A stretch of DNA of 64,000 nucleotides from Pseudarthrobacter sp. NamE5 (GTDB taxonomy: Bacteria; Actinomycetota; Actinomycetes; Actinomycetales; Micrococcaceae). How positions within the stretch are numbered: the stretch's first letter is position 1; each line of letters begins with the position of its first letter. The DNA lies in NCBI RefSeq assembly GCF_005796225.1, contig NZ_VAHO01000015.1, positions 1 to 64,000 of the forward strand, in the 5' to 3' direction. The notes under the pieces are model-generated. The model saw nothing but the letters and a program-made list of their open reading frames with translations. It made no database searches and was not told where the DNA came from. Of the stretch, positions 48,675 through 57,463 are shown piece by piece. The translations under genes and the position numbers were made by a program.

Positions 48675-49223
48675 TCACATCGCCCGGATCATTTCGCCCG
48701 ACGGGTCGGCGAGGTACCAGACGTCGTTGACGCCCTGGCCCATGACGTCTCCAGGCTTGGTGTCCTTCGCGAAGTAGTAAAGCGGCATGCCGTTCAGGGT
48801 GACCTGCTGCTTGCCGTCCGGCGTGGGGATGGTGCCCAGCTCTCCCGTGATGCCCTCCGCGGCCGGCGTCGCCGACTCCGTGAGGACGGGCGGCCAGGCC
48901 GCCAGGCAGGCATCGGTGCAGGCGCTGGTTCCGGAGTCCTTTACGTCCTTGGTGAAGAAGTAGACGCTCATTCCGTTGGCATCCACCACAATGGTGCCCG
49001 CGCTTGAAGATGCCGTCTTGAGTCCGACGGCGGCACTTGCCGTGGACGTGGGGGTGGCCGATGAGGGGGAAACAGAGGCGGCGGGCGCGGTTGCAGAGGC
49101 CAGGGGTGTTCCTGCCGTGACCGTCGGGCTGGTTTCCGGCGACGTGCCGGTACCGCCTCCGCAGCCAGTCAGTGCAGCGGAAAGGGCCAGGATGGCGAGG
49201 CCTGCGCTCACATGGTGTTTCAT
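48675..49223 (-). CDS. SRPP-type lipoprotein (secreted repeat of unknown function)
   Basis: This 182-residue lipoprotein has a signal peptide with lipobox ALTGC (Cys21) and a Ser/Thr/Pro-rich linker to about residue 65. Two copies of the secreted-repeat motif follow: GMSVYFFTKDVKDSGTSAC with the paired-cysteine segment CTDACLAAWPPV, and GMPLYYFAKDTKPGDVMGQG. Such proteins are commonly encoded beside ECF sigma factors. Here the gene is divergent from one and is preceded by a matching ECF-like promoter. Function unknown; extracytoplasmic redox or haem-related roles have been suggested for similar proteins. Confidence 0.85.
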   Translation of the reverse strand: MKHHVSAGLAILALSAALTGCGGGTGTSPETSPTVTAGTPLASATAPAASVSPSSATPTSTASAAVGLKTASSSAGTIVVDANGMSVYFFTKDVKDSGTSACTDACLAAWPPVLTESATPAAEGITGELGTIPTPDGKQQVTLNGMPLYYFAKDTKPGDVMGQGVNDVWYLADPSGEMIRAM

Positions 49224-49274
49224 GGCGTTGCTCCTTGGCTTGGCCCGGCGTCGGATCGCCGGACGCTAACCCCT

Positions 49275-49302
49275 ACCACGCGTCGGGACGGAAAATGGTT
49301 CA
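49275..49302 (-). promoter_or_regulatory. ECF-like promoter for the lipoprotein gene
   Basis: On the minus strand TGAAC is followed after 17 bases by CGTGGT, 52 bases before the ATG. The element has the same -35 sequence and spacing as the promoter facing the sigma gene. Confidence 0.55.
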
Positions 49303-49320
49303 CAGCAGCTGCCCCCTGCT

Positions 49321-49348
49321 TGAACTTTTCGCCGGCCGGCGGCGTCTA
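49321..49348 (+). promoter_or_regulatory. ECF-like autoregulatory promoter of the sigma/anti-sigma operon
   Basis: TGAAC (49321-49325) is followed after 17 bases by CGTCTA (49343-49348), matching the general ECF pattern (AAC at -35, CGTC at -10). It lies 48 bases before the sigma gene ATG. Confidence 0.65.
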
Positions 49349-49395
49349 CAGGGGGTAAGCGGAAACCTTGATAAGCCTGAGGCGGGAGGGGCACC

Positions 49396-49890
49396 ATGCC
49401 GCTCGATGACGACGTGGTGGAATCCATCTACCGCGAACACGGCCCCGCGCTCCGCCGTTTCGTCAGCAGCGCCTCGAAGGACCCGCAAACAGCTGAGGAT
49501 GTGGTCCAGGAGACGGTGCTCCGCGTGTGGCAACATGCCCCGGACATTGACGGCAGCCTCCGCAGCTACCTGTACCGGACGGCCAGGAACATCATGATTG
49601 ACAACTACCGCCGCGCCCAGCGCCGGCCCGAATCCCTGGAAGGCAGCCCGGACGCTGGCGGGGTCAGGGAGAAAGTGGATGAGCTGCTCACCCGGGTGCT
49701 CGTGGAAGAGGCCCTGCTCCGGTTGAGCAGGGAGCACCGGGAAGTCCTCGTGGCGCTCCACTACCGCCGGCTCACCGTCAACGAGACCGCGGTGCAGCTC
49801 AACATTCCCAGCGGGACGGTGAAGTCCCGCGCGTACTATGCCGTGAGGGCACTGCGCACCATCCTGGACGAGATGGGGGTGGAACAGTGA
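49396..49890 (+). CDS. ECF RNA polymerase sigma factor
   Basis: This 164-residue group 4 sigma factor has region 2 (EHGPALRRFVSSASKDPQTA, AEDVVQETVLRVWQHAP, YLYRTARNIMIDNYRRAQRR) and region 4 (LSREHREVLVALHYRRLTVN, with HTH VNETAVQLNIPSGTVKSRAY). Length and motifs are those of the SigL/SigK-like actinobacterial groups. GGGAGGGG precedes the ATG. It overlaps the anti-sigma gene by four bases (GTGA) and probably activates its own promoter and that of the divergent lipoprotein. Confidence 0.93.
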   Translation: MPLDDDVVESIYREHGPALRRFVSSASKDPQTAEDVVQETVLRVWQHAPDIDGSLRSYLYRTARNIMIDNYRRAQRRPESLEGSPDAGGVREKVDELLTRVLVEEALLRLSREHREVLVALHYRRLTVNETAVQLNIPSGTVKSRAYYAVRALRTILDEMGVEQ

Positions 49891-50174
49891 AGGCAGCGGA
49901 TTCGCACCAGCTGCTCGGCGCCTACCTCCTGGGCGGTCTTGATGCCGTTGACCAGGCAGCCTTTGCCGCCCACCTCAAACAGTGTGCTGCCTGCCGGGAG
50001 GAGCTGGCAGGGCTTGAGGCGCTTCCCGTACTCCTGGACAACCTTCCCGTTCCGGACGCGGTGTCGCTGACCCTCGATCCACGTGCCACTGCCGCCCCCG
50101 GCACGTCCACTGCAGCGCCGCTCCTTGCCAGGCTGGCCAGCCGTCGGCGGAAGATACGCTACCGCCGGCGGTAG
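49887..50174 (+). CDS. truncated zinc-finger anti-sigma factor
   Basis: This 95-residue protein has the anti-sigma zinc domain: HQLLGAYLLGGLDAVDQAAF, then FAAHLKQCAACREELAGLEA with the HxxxCxxC pattern. It ends at LLARLASRRRKIRYRRR, a basic stretch that would normally sit just before a membrane span. The membrane segment and external domain found in typical RskA/RslA-like proteins (about 230 residues) are missing, and the stop lies inside the 3' end of the convergent trmB gene (16-base overlap). The product should still bind the sigma factor but would be soluble. Either a genuine short form or a truncation at the trmB junction. Confidence 0.75.
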   Translation: MKAADSHQLLGAYLLGGLDAVDQAAFAAHLKQCAACREELAGLEALPVLLDNLPVPDAVSLTLDPRATAAPGTSTAAPLLARLASRRRKIRYRRR

Positions 50175-51082
50175 CAGAGATCGAAGATCAGCCGGCCGGC
50201 CTCGTGTGCCTTCGCCTCGAAGCTGGTCCGGATCCTGCCCTCGAATCGCGGTGCCCAGCCCCCCGTTTCGTCGATTCCTTCGTTGGGTCCGGTGTGCTCG
50301 GTGCTGACCGGGGCGCGGCCCTCCCTCACCGGCGCGCCACCCACCACGGACTCAACGCCGGACTGCCACACGTGCGTCAGGGGGCTTTCCGGTCCGCGGC
50401 GCTCGCCGGTGTGCAGGTTTTCGAAGTCCTCTGAACCGGCCAGGACGTCCCGCACGTGGACGGCGTAGTTGGACCAGTCGGTGGCGATCCGCCACAGCCC
50501 GCCAGGTTTGAGTGCCCGGGCTGCCAGGCCTGCGAACCCGGGCTGGATCAGGCGGCGCTTGTGGTGCCGGGACTTGTGCCACGGGTCCGGGAAAAAGACC
50601 CACAGTTCACTGACCGAGCCGGCCGGGAGCATGGTGGCCAGTACTTCCGGCGCGTTGGCCTCCACCACCCGTACGTTCTGCAGGCCGCGGCTGTTGATTT
50701 TCATGATGGTGTTGGCAAGCCCGGGAGTGTAGACCTCCACGGCCAGGAAATCGGTGTCCGGGTTCTGCTCGGCGGCGTGGCAGATGGCATCGCCCAGGCC
50801 GGAACCGATCTCGACGATCAGGGGTGCCTTGCGGCCGAACTCCGCCTCGGCGTCGAAAACGTAGTCGGGGTGGACAGAGGTGTTGGCCACGTGGCGCGGG
50901 ACGTTCACAGCCCACCGCTCCGCGTGCTCTTCCCACGCGGCCTGCCGGCGGCCCTGCAGCCGGGTGCCGCGGCGGACAAAGCTGACCGGCCGGCCGCCGT
51001 ACGTACCAAAGGAAGCCTGTGTCCCGGGAGTGACGGGCCTCGGGGCATGCGGCTGCTGGGAATTTTCTGGGGATTCGCTCAT
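50159..51082 (-). CDS. trmB: tRNA (guanine-N7-)-methyltransferase
   Basis: This 307-residue enzyme forms 7-methylguanosine at position 46 of tRNA. SAM-binding motif VEIGSGLGDAICHAAEQNPD is near residue 101; AVEVYTPGLANTIMKI and the catalytic segment FFPDPWHKSRHHKRRLIQPG follow. The first 60 residues are a Pro-rich actinobacterial extension. The ATG at 51082 has a GGAGGGG site; the longer frame is not used. The last bases overlap the convergent anti-sigma gene. Confidence 0.93.
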   Translation of the reverse strand: MSESPENSQQPHAPRPVTPGTQASFGTYGGRPVSFVRRGTRLQGRRQAAWEEHAERWAVNVPRHVANTSVHPDYVFDAEAEFGRKAPLIVEIGSGLGDAICHAAEQNPDTDFLAVEVYTPGLANTIMKINSRGLQNVRVVEANAPEVLATMLPAGSVSELWVFFPDPWHKSRHHKRRLIQPGFAGLAARALKPGGLWRIATDWSNYAVHVRDVLAGSEDFENLHTGERRGPESPLTHVWQSGVESVVGGAPVREGRAPVSTEHTGPNEGIDETGGWAPRFEGRIRTSFEAKAHEAGRLIFDLCYRRR

Positions 51083-51116
51083 CCCCTCCAGAATACCGGG
51101 GAGGAGGAAGGCCGGC

Positions 51117-51554
51117 TCATGCCGATCTCCAGTGCGACAGCAAGAGAGCAGTGTGTCCAGCAAAGAGCGCAACGGAAATGCATATGGACGTTATCGCGTA
51201 TGCCCGCCCCGGTGTCCGTTGCTCTGAACTTTTGACGGCTTGGAATGCCAGCGCCAGGGAGGTTAAAGCCAGAAGGAAAGGCAGGCTCAGGAGGACCACC
51301 ATGTCTACCCAGAGCGGCAACTCGGGCCGGTCCAGGGAAAAGAGCAGCACCCCGACGAACAGATTCGTCATGGCAGTAACAACAAGGGATGCAGGGGCAG
51401 CAATTGCAAGCATGAGGCTGGCAGCAGCGAGTCGAATATTTCTGCGGTGCCGGCCCGGACCCGGGTGTATCAACGGTCCCGGCGGTACTGTGCCATCAGT
51501 GGAAGGTCGCGGATCATGGCGAGGAGGGTTCTGCCCGGGTGGACGTGCTGTCAC
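51117..51554 (-). CDS. small membrane protein, unknown
   Basis: This 145-residue protein has a Pro-rich, charged N-terminal tail (about 40 residues) and then four hydrophobic helices (LAAASLMLAIAAPASLVVTA, NLFVGVLLFSL, MVVLLSLPFLLALTSLALAF, ITSICISVALFAGHTALLLS). No family recognised. It lies 34 bases upstream of trmB on the same strand and may be co-transcribed. Confidence 0.6.
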   Translation of the reverse strand: MTARPPGQNPPRHDPRPSTDGTVPPGPLIHPGPGRHRRNIRLAAASLMLAIAAPASLVVTAMTNLFVGVLLFSLDRPELPLWVDMVVLLSLPFLLALTSLALAFQAVKSSEQRTPGRAYAITSICISVALFAGHTALLLSHWRSA

Positions 51555-51679
51555 TGAGTCTCCCCTGATTGCCCTGTAGCCGCTGGTTCCAATGTAGGGA
51601 CCTGCCCCGCCAAAAGTGGCCGGCGCAGTCTCCTATGTGGACAACTGGCGGGGAAGCAAGTCCCTGCAAGAATGGGCGG

Positions 51680-53017
51680 GTGACGGAAGCGACAGACGCG
51701 GCGGCGAAGAAGCGGCGGCCCGGGCAGCCGGCGGTAAAGCGCCGGTCGGAAAACCCGGTGCCACCAGACAACCTGGTGGACGCTGAAGTGGATGAACTGC
51801 CCGCCCCCGCGCCCACAGTCTTGGGCAACCGGCGCCAGCTCGCATACCTGGGGCTGTGCCTGGTCCTGATCGGACTGAACCTGCGAACGGTATTTTCCAG
51901 CTTCTCGGCGGTCCTGCCGGAGGTGACAGCCCAGGCGGCACTGCCCGGGTGGGCGGTGGTGGTGCTGACCACCGCGCCGGTGACGCTGCTGGGCGTGTTT
52001 GCTCCAGCTGCCCCCGTGCTTGCGCGGCGGTTTGGAGCGGAGCGGGTGCTCCTGGGCGCCATGGCTGTCCTGACCGCGGGACTCCTGCTGCGCCCTGCCG
52101 AGGCCGGTCTCGCCGGGACCGGACAGGGAGCCGGCCACCTGCCCGCGCTGCTCGCCGGGACCGCGGCCTGCGGGGCGGCCATCGCGCTGTGCAACGTGCT
52201 CCTGCCCGGGCTGGTGAAGCGGGACTTCCCGCACCGTCTTGGCCTGATGGGAGGCCTCTACACCACCGCCATCTGTGCTTCTGCTGCACTGGGAGCGGGC
52301 CTGACCTACCCAGTCTATACGGCAACAGGGGAGTGGACGCTGGCGCTCTGGTCCTGGGCGGTTCCTGCCGCCGTCGTGCTCCTGCTCTTCCTGCCGGTGG
52401 CAGTCCGCCAGCCCCGCGTCAAGCACCAGGCAGTCAGGGACGGCGTCAATGTATGGCGCTCCGCGGTGGCGTGGCAAGTGACCATTTTCATGGTGCTGCA
52501 GGCCATGATGTCCTTCAGTGTCTTCGCCTGGCTGGCACCGATCCTGCGCGAGCGTGGCGTGGACGGGAGCACCGCCGGGCTGATCGTGTCCGTGAGCATC
52601 GTGCTGCAGATGCTGGGGTCCCTGTTCGCGCCGGCACTGGCCTCCAGGTTCCACGACCAGCGTGCCATCAACACAGTGGTGGCCCTGATGACCGGTGGCG
52701 GCTTTGCGCTGAGCATATTCGGCCCGCTGGAACTCATCTGGGTCTGGGCCGGCCTGCTGGGGCTGGGCCAAGGAAGCCTTACCGCAGTGGCGCTGACCAT
52801 GATCATGCTCCGCACCCGCGACGGGCACACTGCAGCCCATCTTTCCGGCATGATGCAAGGCGTGGGCTACGGGTTGGGTTCCACCGGGACCCTGATGGTG
52901 GGCCAGTTGCACCAGGCCACCGGGTCCTTCAGTGCCGCCGGACTCCTGTTCATCGTGGTCGGCCTGCTGGCGGCCGCCTTCGGGTACCGTGCCGGCCGCA
53001 ACCGGTACGTCAGCTAA
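51680..53017 (+). CDS. MFS transporter, CynX/NimT-like
   Basis: This 445-residue major facilitator has a basic N-terminal tail (AAKKRRPGQPAVKRRSE) of about 55 residues, then twelve spans starting LAYLGLCLVLIGLNLRTVFS. The early LNLRTVFSSFSAVLPEV segment and GLALCNVLLPGLVKRDFP-like signature mark the CynX (cyanate/2-nitroimidazole) subfamily. Substrate unknown. GTG at 51680 is preferred over the far-upstream frame because the tail starting VTEATDAAAK follows the previous gene sensibly. It is followed after 13 bases by another MFS gene. Confidence 0.85.
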   Translation: MTEATDAAAKKRRPGQPAVKRRSENPVPPDNLVDAEVDELPAPAPTVLGNRRQLAYLGLCLVLIGLNLRTVFSSFSAVLPEVTAQAALPGWAVVVLTTAPVTLLGVFAPAAPVLARRFGAERVLLGAMAVLTAGLLLRPAEAGLAGTGQGAGHLPALLAGTAACGAAIALCNVLLPGLVKRDFPHRLGLMGGLYTTAICASAALGAGLTYPVYTATGEWTLALWSWAVPAAVVLLLFLPVAVRQPRVKHQAVRDGVNVWRSAVAWQVTIFMVLQAMMSFSVFAWLAPILRERGVDGSTAGLIVSVSIVLQMLGSLFAPALASRFHDQRAINTVVALMTGGGFALSIFGPLELIWVWAGLLGLGQGSLTAVALTMIMLRTRDGHTAAHLSGMMQGVGYGLGSTGTLMVGQLHQATGSFSAAGLLFIVVGLLAAAFGYRAGRNRYVS

Positions 53018-53030
53018 GGGCCCCGGCACA

Positions 53031-54416
53031 GTGCAGGACTCCGTTGTACCGGCCACCCGTCCCGCCGCGGGCATTCTCCGCGGCCAGTTCCTGTGGGTAA
53101 CGGTGGGAACGTGCGCCCTGGTGTTCCTGGCCGCGTTCGAATCCCTTGCCGTGACCACCATCATGCCCCTGGTAAGCCGCGGACTCGGCGGCGCAAACCT
53201 CTATGCACTCGCCTTTGCCGGGCCGCTGGCCACCGGGGTGATCGGCATGGTGGCGGCCGGAAACTGGTCCGACCGGCGTGGACCAACAGCCCCGCTCTAC
53301 ACGTCCGTCGCCCTGTTTGTGGCGGGCCTGCTGATTGCGGGGACCTCGGTGTCCATGCCGGCGCTCGTCACCGGACGCCTGGTACAGGGCCTTGGCGGCG
53401 GAGCCCTGACCGTTGCGCTTTATGTGCTGGTGGCGCGCATCTATCCAGGCGCGCTGCACCCCAGGATTTTCGCCGCCTTCTCCGCTGCCTGGGTGGTTCC
53501 GTCGCTGGTGGGGCCGTTCGCCGCCGGAATCGTGGCCCAGGTCTTCAGCTGGCACTGGGTGTTCCTGGGCGTGGTGGGCCTGGTTGTTCCGGCACTGGCC
53601 ATGATCGCGCCGGTGCTGCGCAGCCTGGCCCCGGAGGTCGCGGAAGCCGGAATGACCCCGTGGGCGGTGGGCCGGCTGGCATGGGCAGCGCTCGCAGCCG
53701 TCGCGGTGCTGGGGCTCAATCTGTCCGCCGAGGTGGACATCCCGGGCATTCCCGCCGCCACCGCTGTTTTGGCCGCCGCAGCCGTCGGGGTGGCGCTGCT
53801 GGCCGTCCGGCCGCTGGTTCCGCACGGCACCCTCACGGCCAGGCGTGGGCTGCCCAGCGTCATCCTGACCCGCGGGCTCGCGTCCGCGGCGTTTTTCGGG
53901 GCGGAGGTCTACCTGCCGTACCTGCTCATTGAGCAGTATGCTTTTTCGCCCACCTTCGCCGGGCTGACTCTCACCGCCGGTGCCTTGGCGTGGGCGGGCG
54001 CGTCCGCAGTCCAGGGGCGCCTGGGCGGCCGTTTGCCCCACCGGACCGCGGTAGGGATCGGGGCGCTGATGGTCCTGGCTGCTGTGGTCCTCGCCCTGGC
54101 AACCGCCGCACTTCACTGGCCTGCCGCCGTCGCCATTGCCGGCTGGATCTTCGCCGGCGGCGGGATGGGACTGCTCTATCCGCGGCTCAGCGTCATGACC
54201 CTGGCACTGTCCAGCAAGGAAAACGAGGGCTTCAACAGCTCCGCGATGTCCATCTCGGACTCCCTCGGCGGCGCGCTCGCCCTGGCCACCACCGGCATCG
54301 TGTTCGCGGCATTTACGACGACGGCGGGTTCCTTCGCGGGGGTCTTCGGCCTCGCCGCCGTGGTGGCCGCAGCCGCGGCCATCGTAGCGCCGCGGGTCAC
54401 CGCCAAAGCCCCCTGA
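53031..54416 (+). CDS. MFS transporter, drug-exporter type
   Basis: This 461-residue major facilitator has loop 2-3 motif GNWSDRRGPTAPLYTS, the motif C-like segment FSAAWVVPSLVGPFAAGIVA and about 12-14 spans, resembling the EmrB/QacA-like DHA family. Start GTG at 53031 (VQDSVVPATRP). It is close behind the CynX-like gene and probably co-transcribed; substrate unknown. ATG starts further upstream lie within the previous gene and are not credible. Confidence 0.85.
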   Translation: MQDSVVPATRPAAGILRGQFLWVTVGTCALVFLAAFESLAVTTIMPLVSRGLGGANLYALAFAGPLATGVIGMVAAGNWSDRRGPTAPLYTSVALFVAGLLIAGTSVSMPALVTGRLVQGLGGGALTVALYVLVARIYPGALHPRIFAAFSAAWVVPSLVGPFAAGIVAQVFSWHWVFLGVVGLVVPALAMIAPVLRSLAPEVAEAGMTPWAVGRLAWAALAAVAVLGLNLSAEVDIPGIPAATAVLAAAAVGVALLAVRPLVPHGTLTARRGLPSVILTRGLASAAFFGAEVYLPYLLIEQYAFSPTFAGLTLTAGALAWAGASAVQGRLGGRLPHRTAVGIGALMVLAAVVLALATAALHWPAAVAIAGWIFAGGGMGLLYPRLSVMTLALSSKENEGFNSSAMSISDSLGGALALATTGIVFAAFTTTAGSFAGVFGLAAVVAAAAAIVAPRVTAKAP

Positions 54417-54487
54417 GTTTTGGGCAGCTATGCCGGGCTGGCGTCCTCTGAAGCCTGCATATCTGGCCGCGAACTCCAGGGAAGGGG

Positions 54488-55243
54488 TCAGAGGAGCCGG
54501 GTGGCCCGCAGGACCACATCGGCGATGGTGGCGTGCTGGCCCTCAGGTCCGGTGACCGGCCGCTCCCGGCTGGTCAGGATCTCGACCTGCCACCCTGGAC
54601 CATCCAGTCCCAGTTCCCGGACCAGCTCGTCGCCGGTGTAGAACATCTCCCTGTGGTTGTGGTGGTCGCTGCCCCACGGCGGAAGCCGGTCCGGGTGGTG
54701 GCCCACGATCAGCAACGTGCCGCCGGACTTCACTGCCGACGCCGCTGTGCGGAGCGGCCCCTGCCAGGCGAGTTCCTCCGAGTGCAGGAACTGCGAGGTC
54801 ACCAAATCATAGGAATTGCCGGGATCCCAGTGCTTGAGGTCGGCCTGCTGCCAGGTGATGCGGCTGGCGATGGCGCCCTCGGCGGCATGCACGCTTTCCC
54901 GCGCCAGCGCGGCTTTCTCGTGGGCGCGGGCCCGCTCCAGCGCGACGGCGGAAACGTCGACGGCGGTCACCGTCCAGCCCTGCTGTGCGAGCCAGATGGC
55001 GTCGGCCCCTTCCCCGCAGCCGAGGTCGAGGGCCTTCCCGGGACGCAGGCCGCCGGCTTCCCGGACAAGCTGCGGGTTCGGCTTCCCGCTCCAGAGCCTG
55101 GCCTTGGTCCGGTACCGCTCATCCCAAACGGAGGCGGCGTCATTGCCGCGGATCCCGCTCCCTATCCCGCCGCTCAAGGTGCCGCTGCCGCCCTGCGACG
55201 GTTCGTCGTCGTGCGTTCCATGGTGGCCGGCGTGTTCGCTCAT
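54488..55243 (-). CDS. class I SAM-dependent methyltransferase
   Basis: This 251-residue protein has the SAM motif ALDLGCGEGADAIWLAQQGW (near residue 70), TAVDVSAVALERARAHE and the post-III region DLVTSQFLHSEELAWQGPLR, as in TehB/UbiE-like enzymes. The first 40 residues are His/Gly/Ser-rich (HAGHHGTHDDEPSQGG) and likely disordered. ATG at 55243 is chosen over the longer frame since the His-rich tail starts there. The substrate is unknown; tellurite or thiol methylation is one possibility. Confidence 0.8.
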   Translation of the reverse strand: MSEHAGHHGTHDDEPSQGGSGTLSGGIGSGIRGNDAASVWDERYRTKARLWSGKPNPQLVREAGGLRPGKALDLGCGEGADAIWLAQQGWTVTAVDVSAVALERARAHEKAALARESVHAAEGAIASRITWQQADLKHWDPGNSYDLVTSQFLHSEELAWQGPLRTAASAVKSGGTLLIVGHHPDRLPPWGSDHHNHREMFYTGDELVRELGLDGPGWQVEILTSRERPVTGPEGQHATIADVVLRATRLL

Positions 55244-55324
55244 GCCACAAGCCTGCCCTGACCCGCCGGCCAAGGCAACGGGAAGGGAAGGTTAAAGGCC
55301 GGGAGAAGGGGCAGCAGCCGGTGG

Positions 55325-55573
55325 TGCTAGAATGGAGGTACTTGATGTGCAGTGATGCCCGCTCGCTCCGCCTTTCAGGAGTTCCCTGTTGGGGGAGTGG
55401 GCATTTTTCATGTGAGAGGCACATCCTGCGTCGATGAACGCGTTCCATTTGGTCCCGGCCGCCGTCCTGCAAGTGGCAGCTGGCTGGTTGACCACCTGAA
55501 TTTTCTTCGGCGAACCCCCTGGGCCAACCGGCACCGGGGGCCGATATCCGCACGGATACCGCCTGAAAGACCT
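55325..55573 (+). promoter_or_regulatory. promoter and structured leader of the DEAD-box helicase
   Basis: TG-C-TAGAAT (55325-55333) is an extended -10 element, giving transcription from about 55340 and a leader of some 235 nt. ATGCCCGCTC (55355-55364) pairs with GAGTGGGCAT (55395-55404), with one mismatch, and is followed by a run of T, exactly like an intrinsic terminator placed inside the leader. The rest of the leader is GC-rich and contains no credible gene. Premature termination or cold-dependent refolding before a helicase gene is a plausible control; this is inference. Confidence 0.55.
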
Positions 55574-57460
55574 TTGACTTTGACTACTTTTGCTGCCCTC
55601 GGCACGCCCAAAGCCCTTGCCGACACCCTGGCCGCGCAGGGAATCGAAACCCCGTTCCCCATCCAGGTGAAGACCCTCCCTGACACCCTCGCGGGACGCG
55701 ACGTCCTGGGCCGCGGCCGCACCGGCTCCGGCAAGACCATCGCCTTCGCCATCCCCCTGGTGGCGCGCCTTGCCGAGCGCGAAGCGCCGTACTTCCGCAA
55801 GCCCGGCCGCCCCATGGGCCTGGTCCTTGCCCCCACCCGCGAACTGGCCACCCAGATCAACGCCACCATCGAGCCGCTGGCGAAGGCTGCCGGGCTGAAC
55901 ACCACCGTGATCTACGGCGGCATCTCGCAGGCGCGCCAGGAAAAGGCCCTGCGCACCGGCGTCGATATCGTCATCGCCTGCCCCGGCCGTCTGGAGGACC
56001 TGATCCGCCAGCGCATCCTGACCCTCGAGGCCGTGGAGGTCACTGTCCTGGACGAGGCGGACCACATGGCGGACCTCGGCTTTTTGCCGGTGGTCAAGAA
56101 GCTCATGGACATGACCCCCAGCCAGGGCCAGCGCCTGCTGTTCTCCGCCACCCTGGACAACGGCGTGGACAAGATCGTCCAGCGCTACCTGTCCAACCCG
56201 CTCACCCACTCGGTGGACGATCCGCAGGCCGCGGTGACCACCATGGAGCACCACGTGCTGGTGGTCAACGACCAGACGGTGAAGAAGCAGCTGATTGTGG
56301 AGCTCGCCTCCGGCGCCGGCCGCCGCGTCCTCTTCATGCGGACCAAGCACCACGCCCGCAAGCTGGCCAAGACCCTCACTGACGCCGGGATCCCCGCCGT
56401 CGATCTGCACGGCAACCTGTCGCAGAACGCCCGTGACCGCAACCTCGCCGAGTTTTCCAATGGCGACGTCCGCGTCCTGGTGGCCACTGACGTCGCAGCC
56501 CGCGGCGTGCACGTGGACGACGTCGAACTGGTCATCCACGTCGACCCGCCCACCGAGCACAAGGCGTACCTGCACCGCTCCGGCCGTACCGCCCGCGCCG
56601 GTTCCGACGGCACCGTGGTGACCATCACCCTGCCCGAGCAGCAGACCGACGTGAAGAAGCTGATGAAGGCCGCCGGCGTAGACGTCAGCTTCGAACGCGT
56701 CACCGCCACGTCGCCCATCGTGGGTGATTTGGTCGGGGAGATCGCGGACAAGGTTGACCCGCGGACCCGCGCGGCACTGCAGGCTGCCAAGGCACCCAAG
56801 CAGGGCGGCGGCACCTCTACCGGCGCCAACGCCGAGCGCAAACGCGCCCGCCGCCAGGCTTCGCCGGTTGCAGGTGGCCGCGGCGGCCGTGGCGGACGCG
56901 GCAAGGTTTCGGCCGAGCCCGTCCGCACCGACGTCCCGCGTGCCGAGCGCCGGGCAGCTGCCTTCGAGGGCCGCACCGAAGCCCGTGCAGCTTTCGACCG
57001 CGTCGCAGAGCAGAACGAGGACCGCGCCGTTGCGGCAGCAGCTGCACGGCGCAACGCCCGCGGCCGCGGCACGGCGTCCACCCACCGCAATGACGTTCCG
57101 GCCGCCGGTGGCCGGGCAGCAGCCGGCCGCGGCTCAGACGGCAGCGCCGAATCACGCGTGACCCGAAGCGAAGCCCCCCGTGGCGGCACCGGCCGCCCCG
57201 CAAGCGGTGGCGGCCAGCGCGGCGGACGCCCCGCAACCGGCCAGCGGGCAGCAGCGGGAGCTTCCCGTGGCGGCCAGCGTTCGGCTGCGGCTTCCTCGAC
57301 TGCAGGTTCCGGCGGCAACAAGGCCGTCTGGTCATCCAGCACCGGCGGCACGTCCGGCGAATCGTTCGGTGCCGGCAAGAGCAGCGGCTCCGGCCGCCCG
57401 GCCCGCAGCGGTCCCCGCCGCGCCTCGGCTCCGGCATCCAACGAACGCCGCGGGCGCTAA
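55574..57460 (+). CDS. DEAD-box ATP-dependent RNA helicase with Arg/Gly/Ala-rich tail
   Basis: This 628-residue helicase unwinds RNA, probably in ribosome assembly or decay. Motifs are Q region PFPIQVKTLPDTLAGRDVLG, motif I GRGRTGSGKTIAFAIPLV (about 45), PTRELATQI, DEAD in VTVLDEADHMADLGF (about 158), LFSATL and HRSGRTARAGSDGTV. From about residue 400 a tail of some 230 residues is rich in Arg, Gly and Ala (RGGRGGRG), as in RNA-binding extensions. The TTG at 55574 starts the homologous region (LTLTTFAALGTPKALADTL) and is followed by no ATG nearby; the upstream-open part is the leader. Confidence 0.9.
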   Translation: MTLTTFAALGTPKALADTLAAQGIETPFPIQVKTLPDTLAGRDVLGRGRTGSGKTIAFAIPLVARLAEREAPYFRKPGRPMGLVLAPTRELATQINATIEPLAKAAGLNTTVIYGGISQARQEKALRTGVDIVIACPGRLEDLIRQRILTLEAVEVTVLDEADHMADLGFLPVVKKLMDMTPSQGQRLLFSATLDNGVDKIVQRYLSNPLTHSVDDPQAAVTTMEHHVLVVNDQTVKKQLIVELASGAGRRVLFMRTKHHARKLAKTLTDAGIPAVDLHGNLSQNARDRNLAEFSNGDVRVLVATDVAARGVHVDDVELVIHVDPPTEHKAYLHRSGRTARAGSDGTVVTITLPEQQTDVKKLMKAAGVDVSFERVTATSPIVGDLVGEIADKVDPRTRAALQAAKAPKQGGGTSTGANAERKRARRQASPVAGGRGGRGGRGKVSAEPVRTDVPRAERRAAAFEGRTEARAAFDRVAEQNEDRAVAAAAARRNARGRGTASTHRNDVPAAGGRAAAGRGSDGSAESRVTRSEAPRGGTGRPASGGGQRGGRPATGQRAAAGASRGGQRSAAASSTAGSGGNKAVWSSSTGGTSGESFGAGKSSGSGRPARSGPRRASAPASNERRGR

Positions 57461-57463
57461 TCC

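Noticed and set aside
51551..53164. 537-codon minus-strand open frame
   Set aside because: Antisense to the CynX-like transporter; translation is His/Gln/Gly-rich noise without membrane spans or motifs.
55292..57085. 597-codon minus-strand open frame
   Set aside because: Antisense to the DEAD-box helicase, whose motifs are complete; no domain, no credible start.
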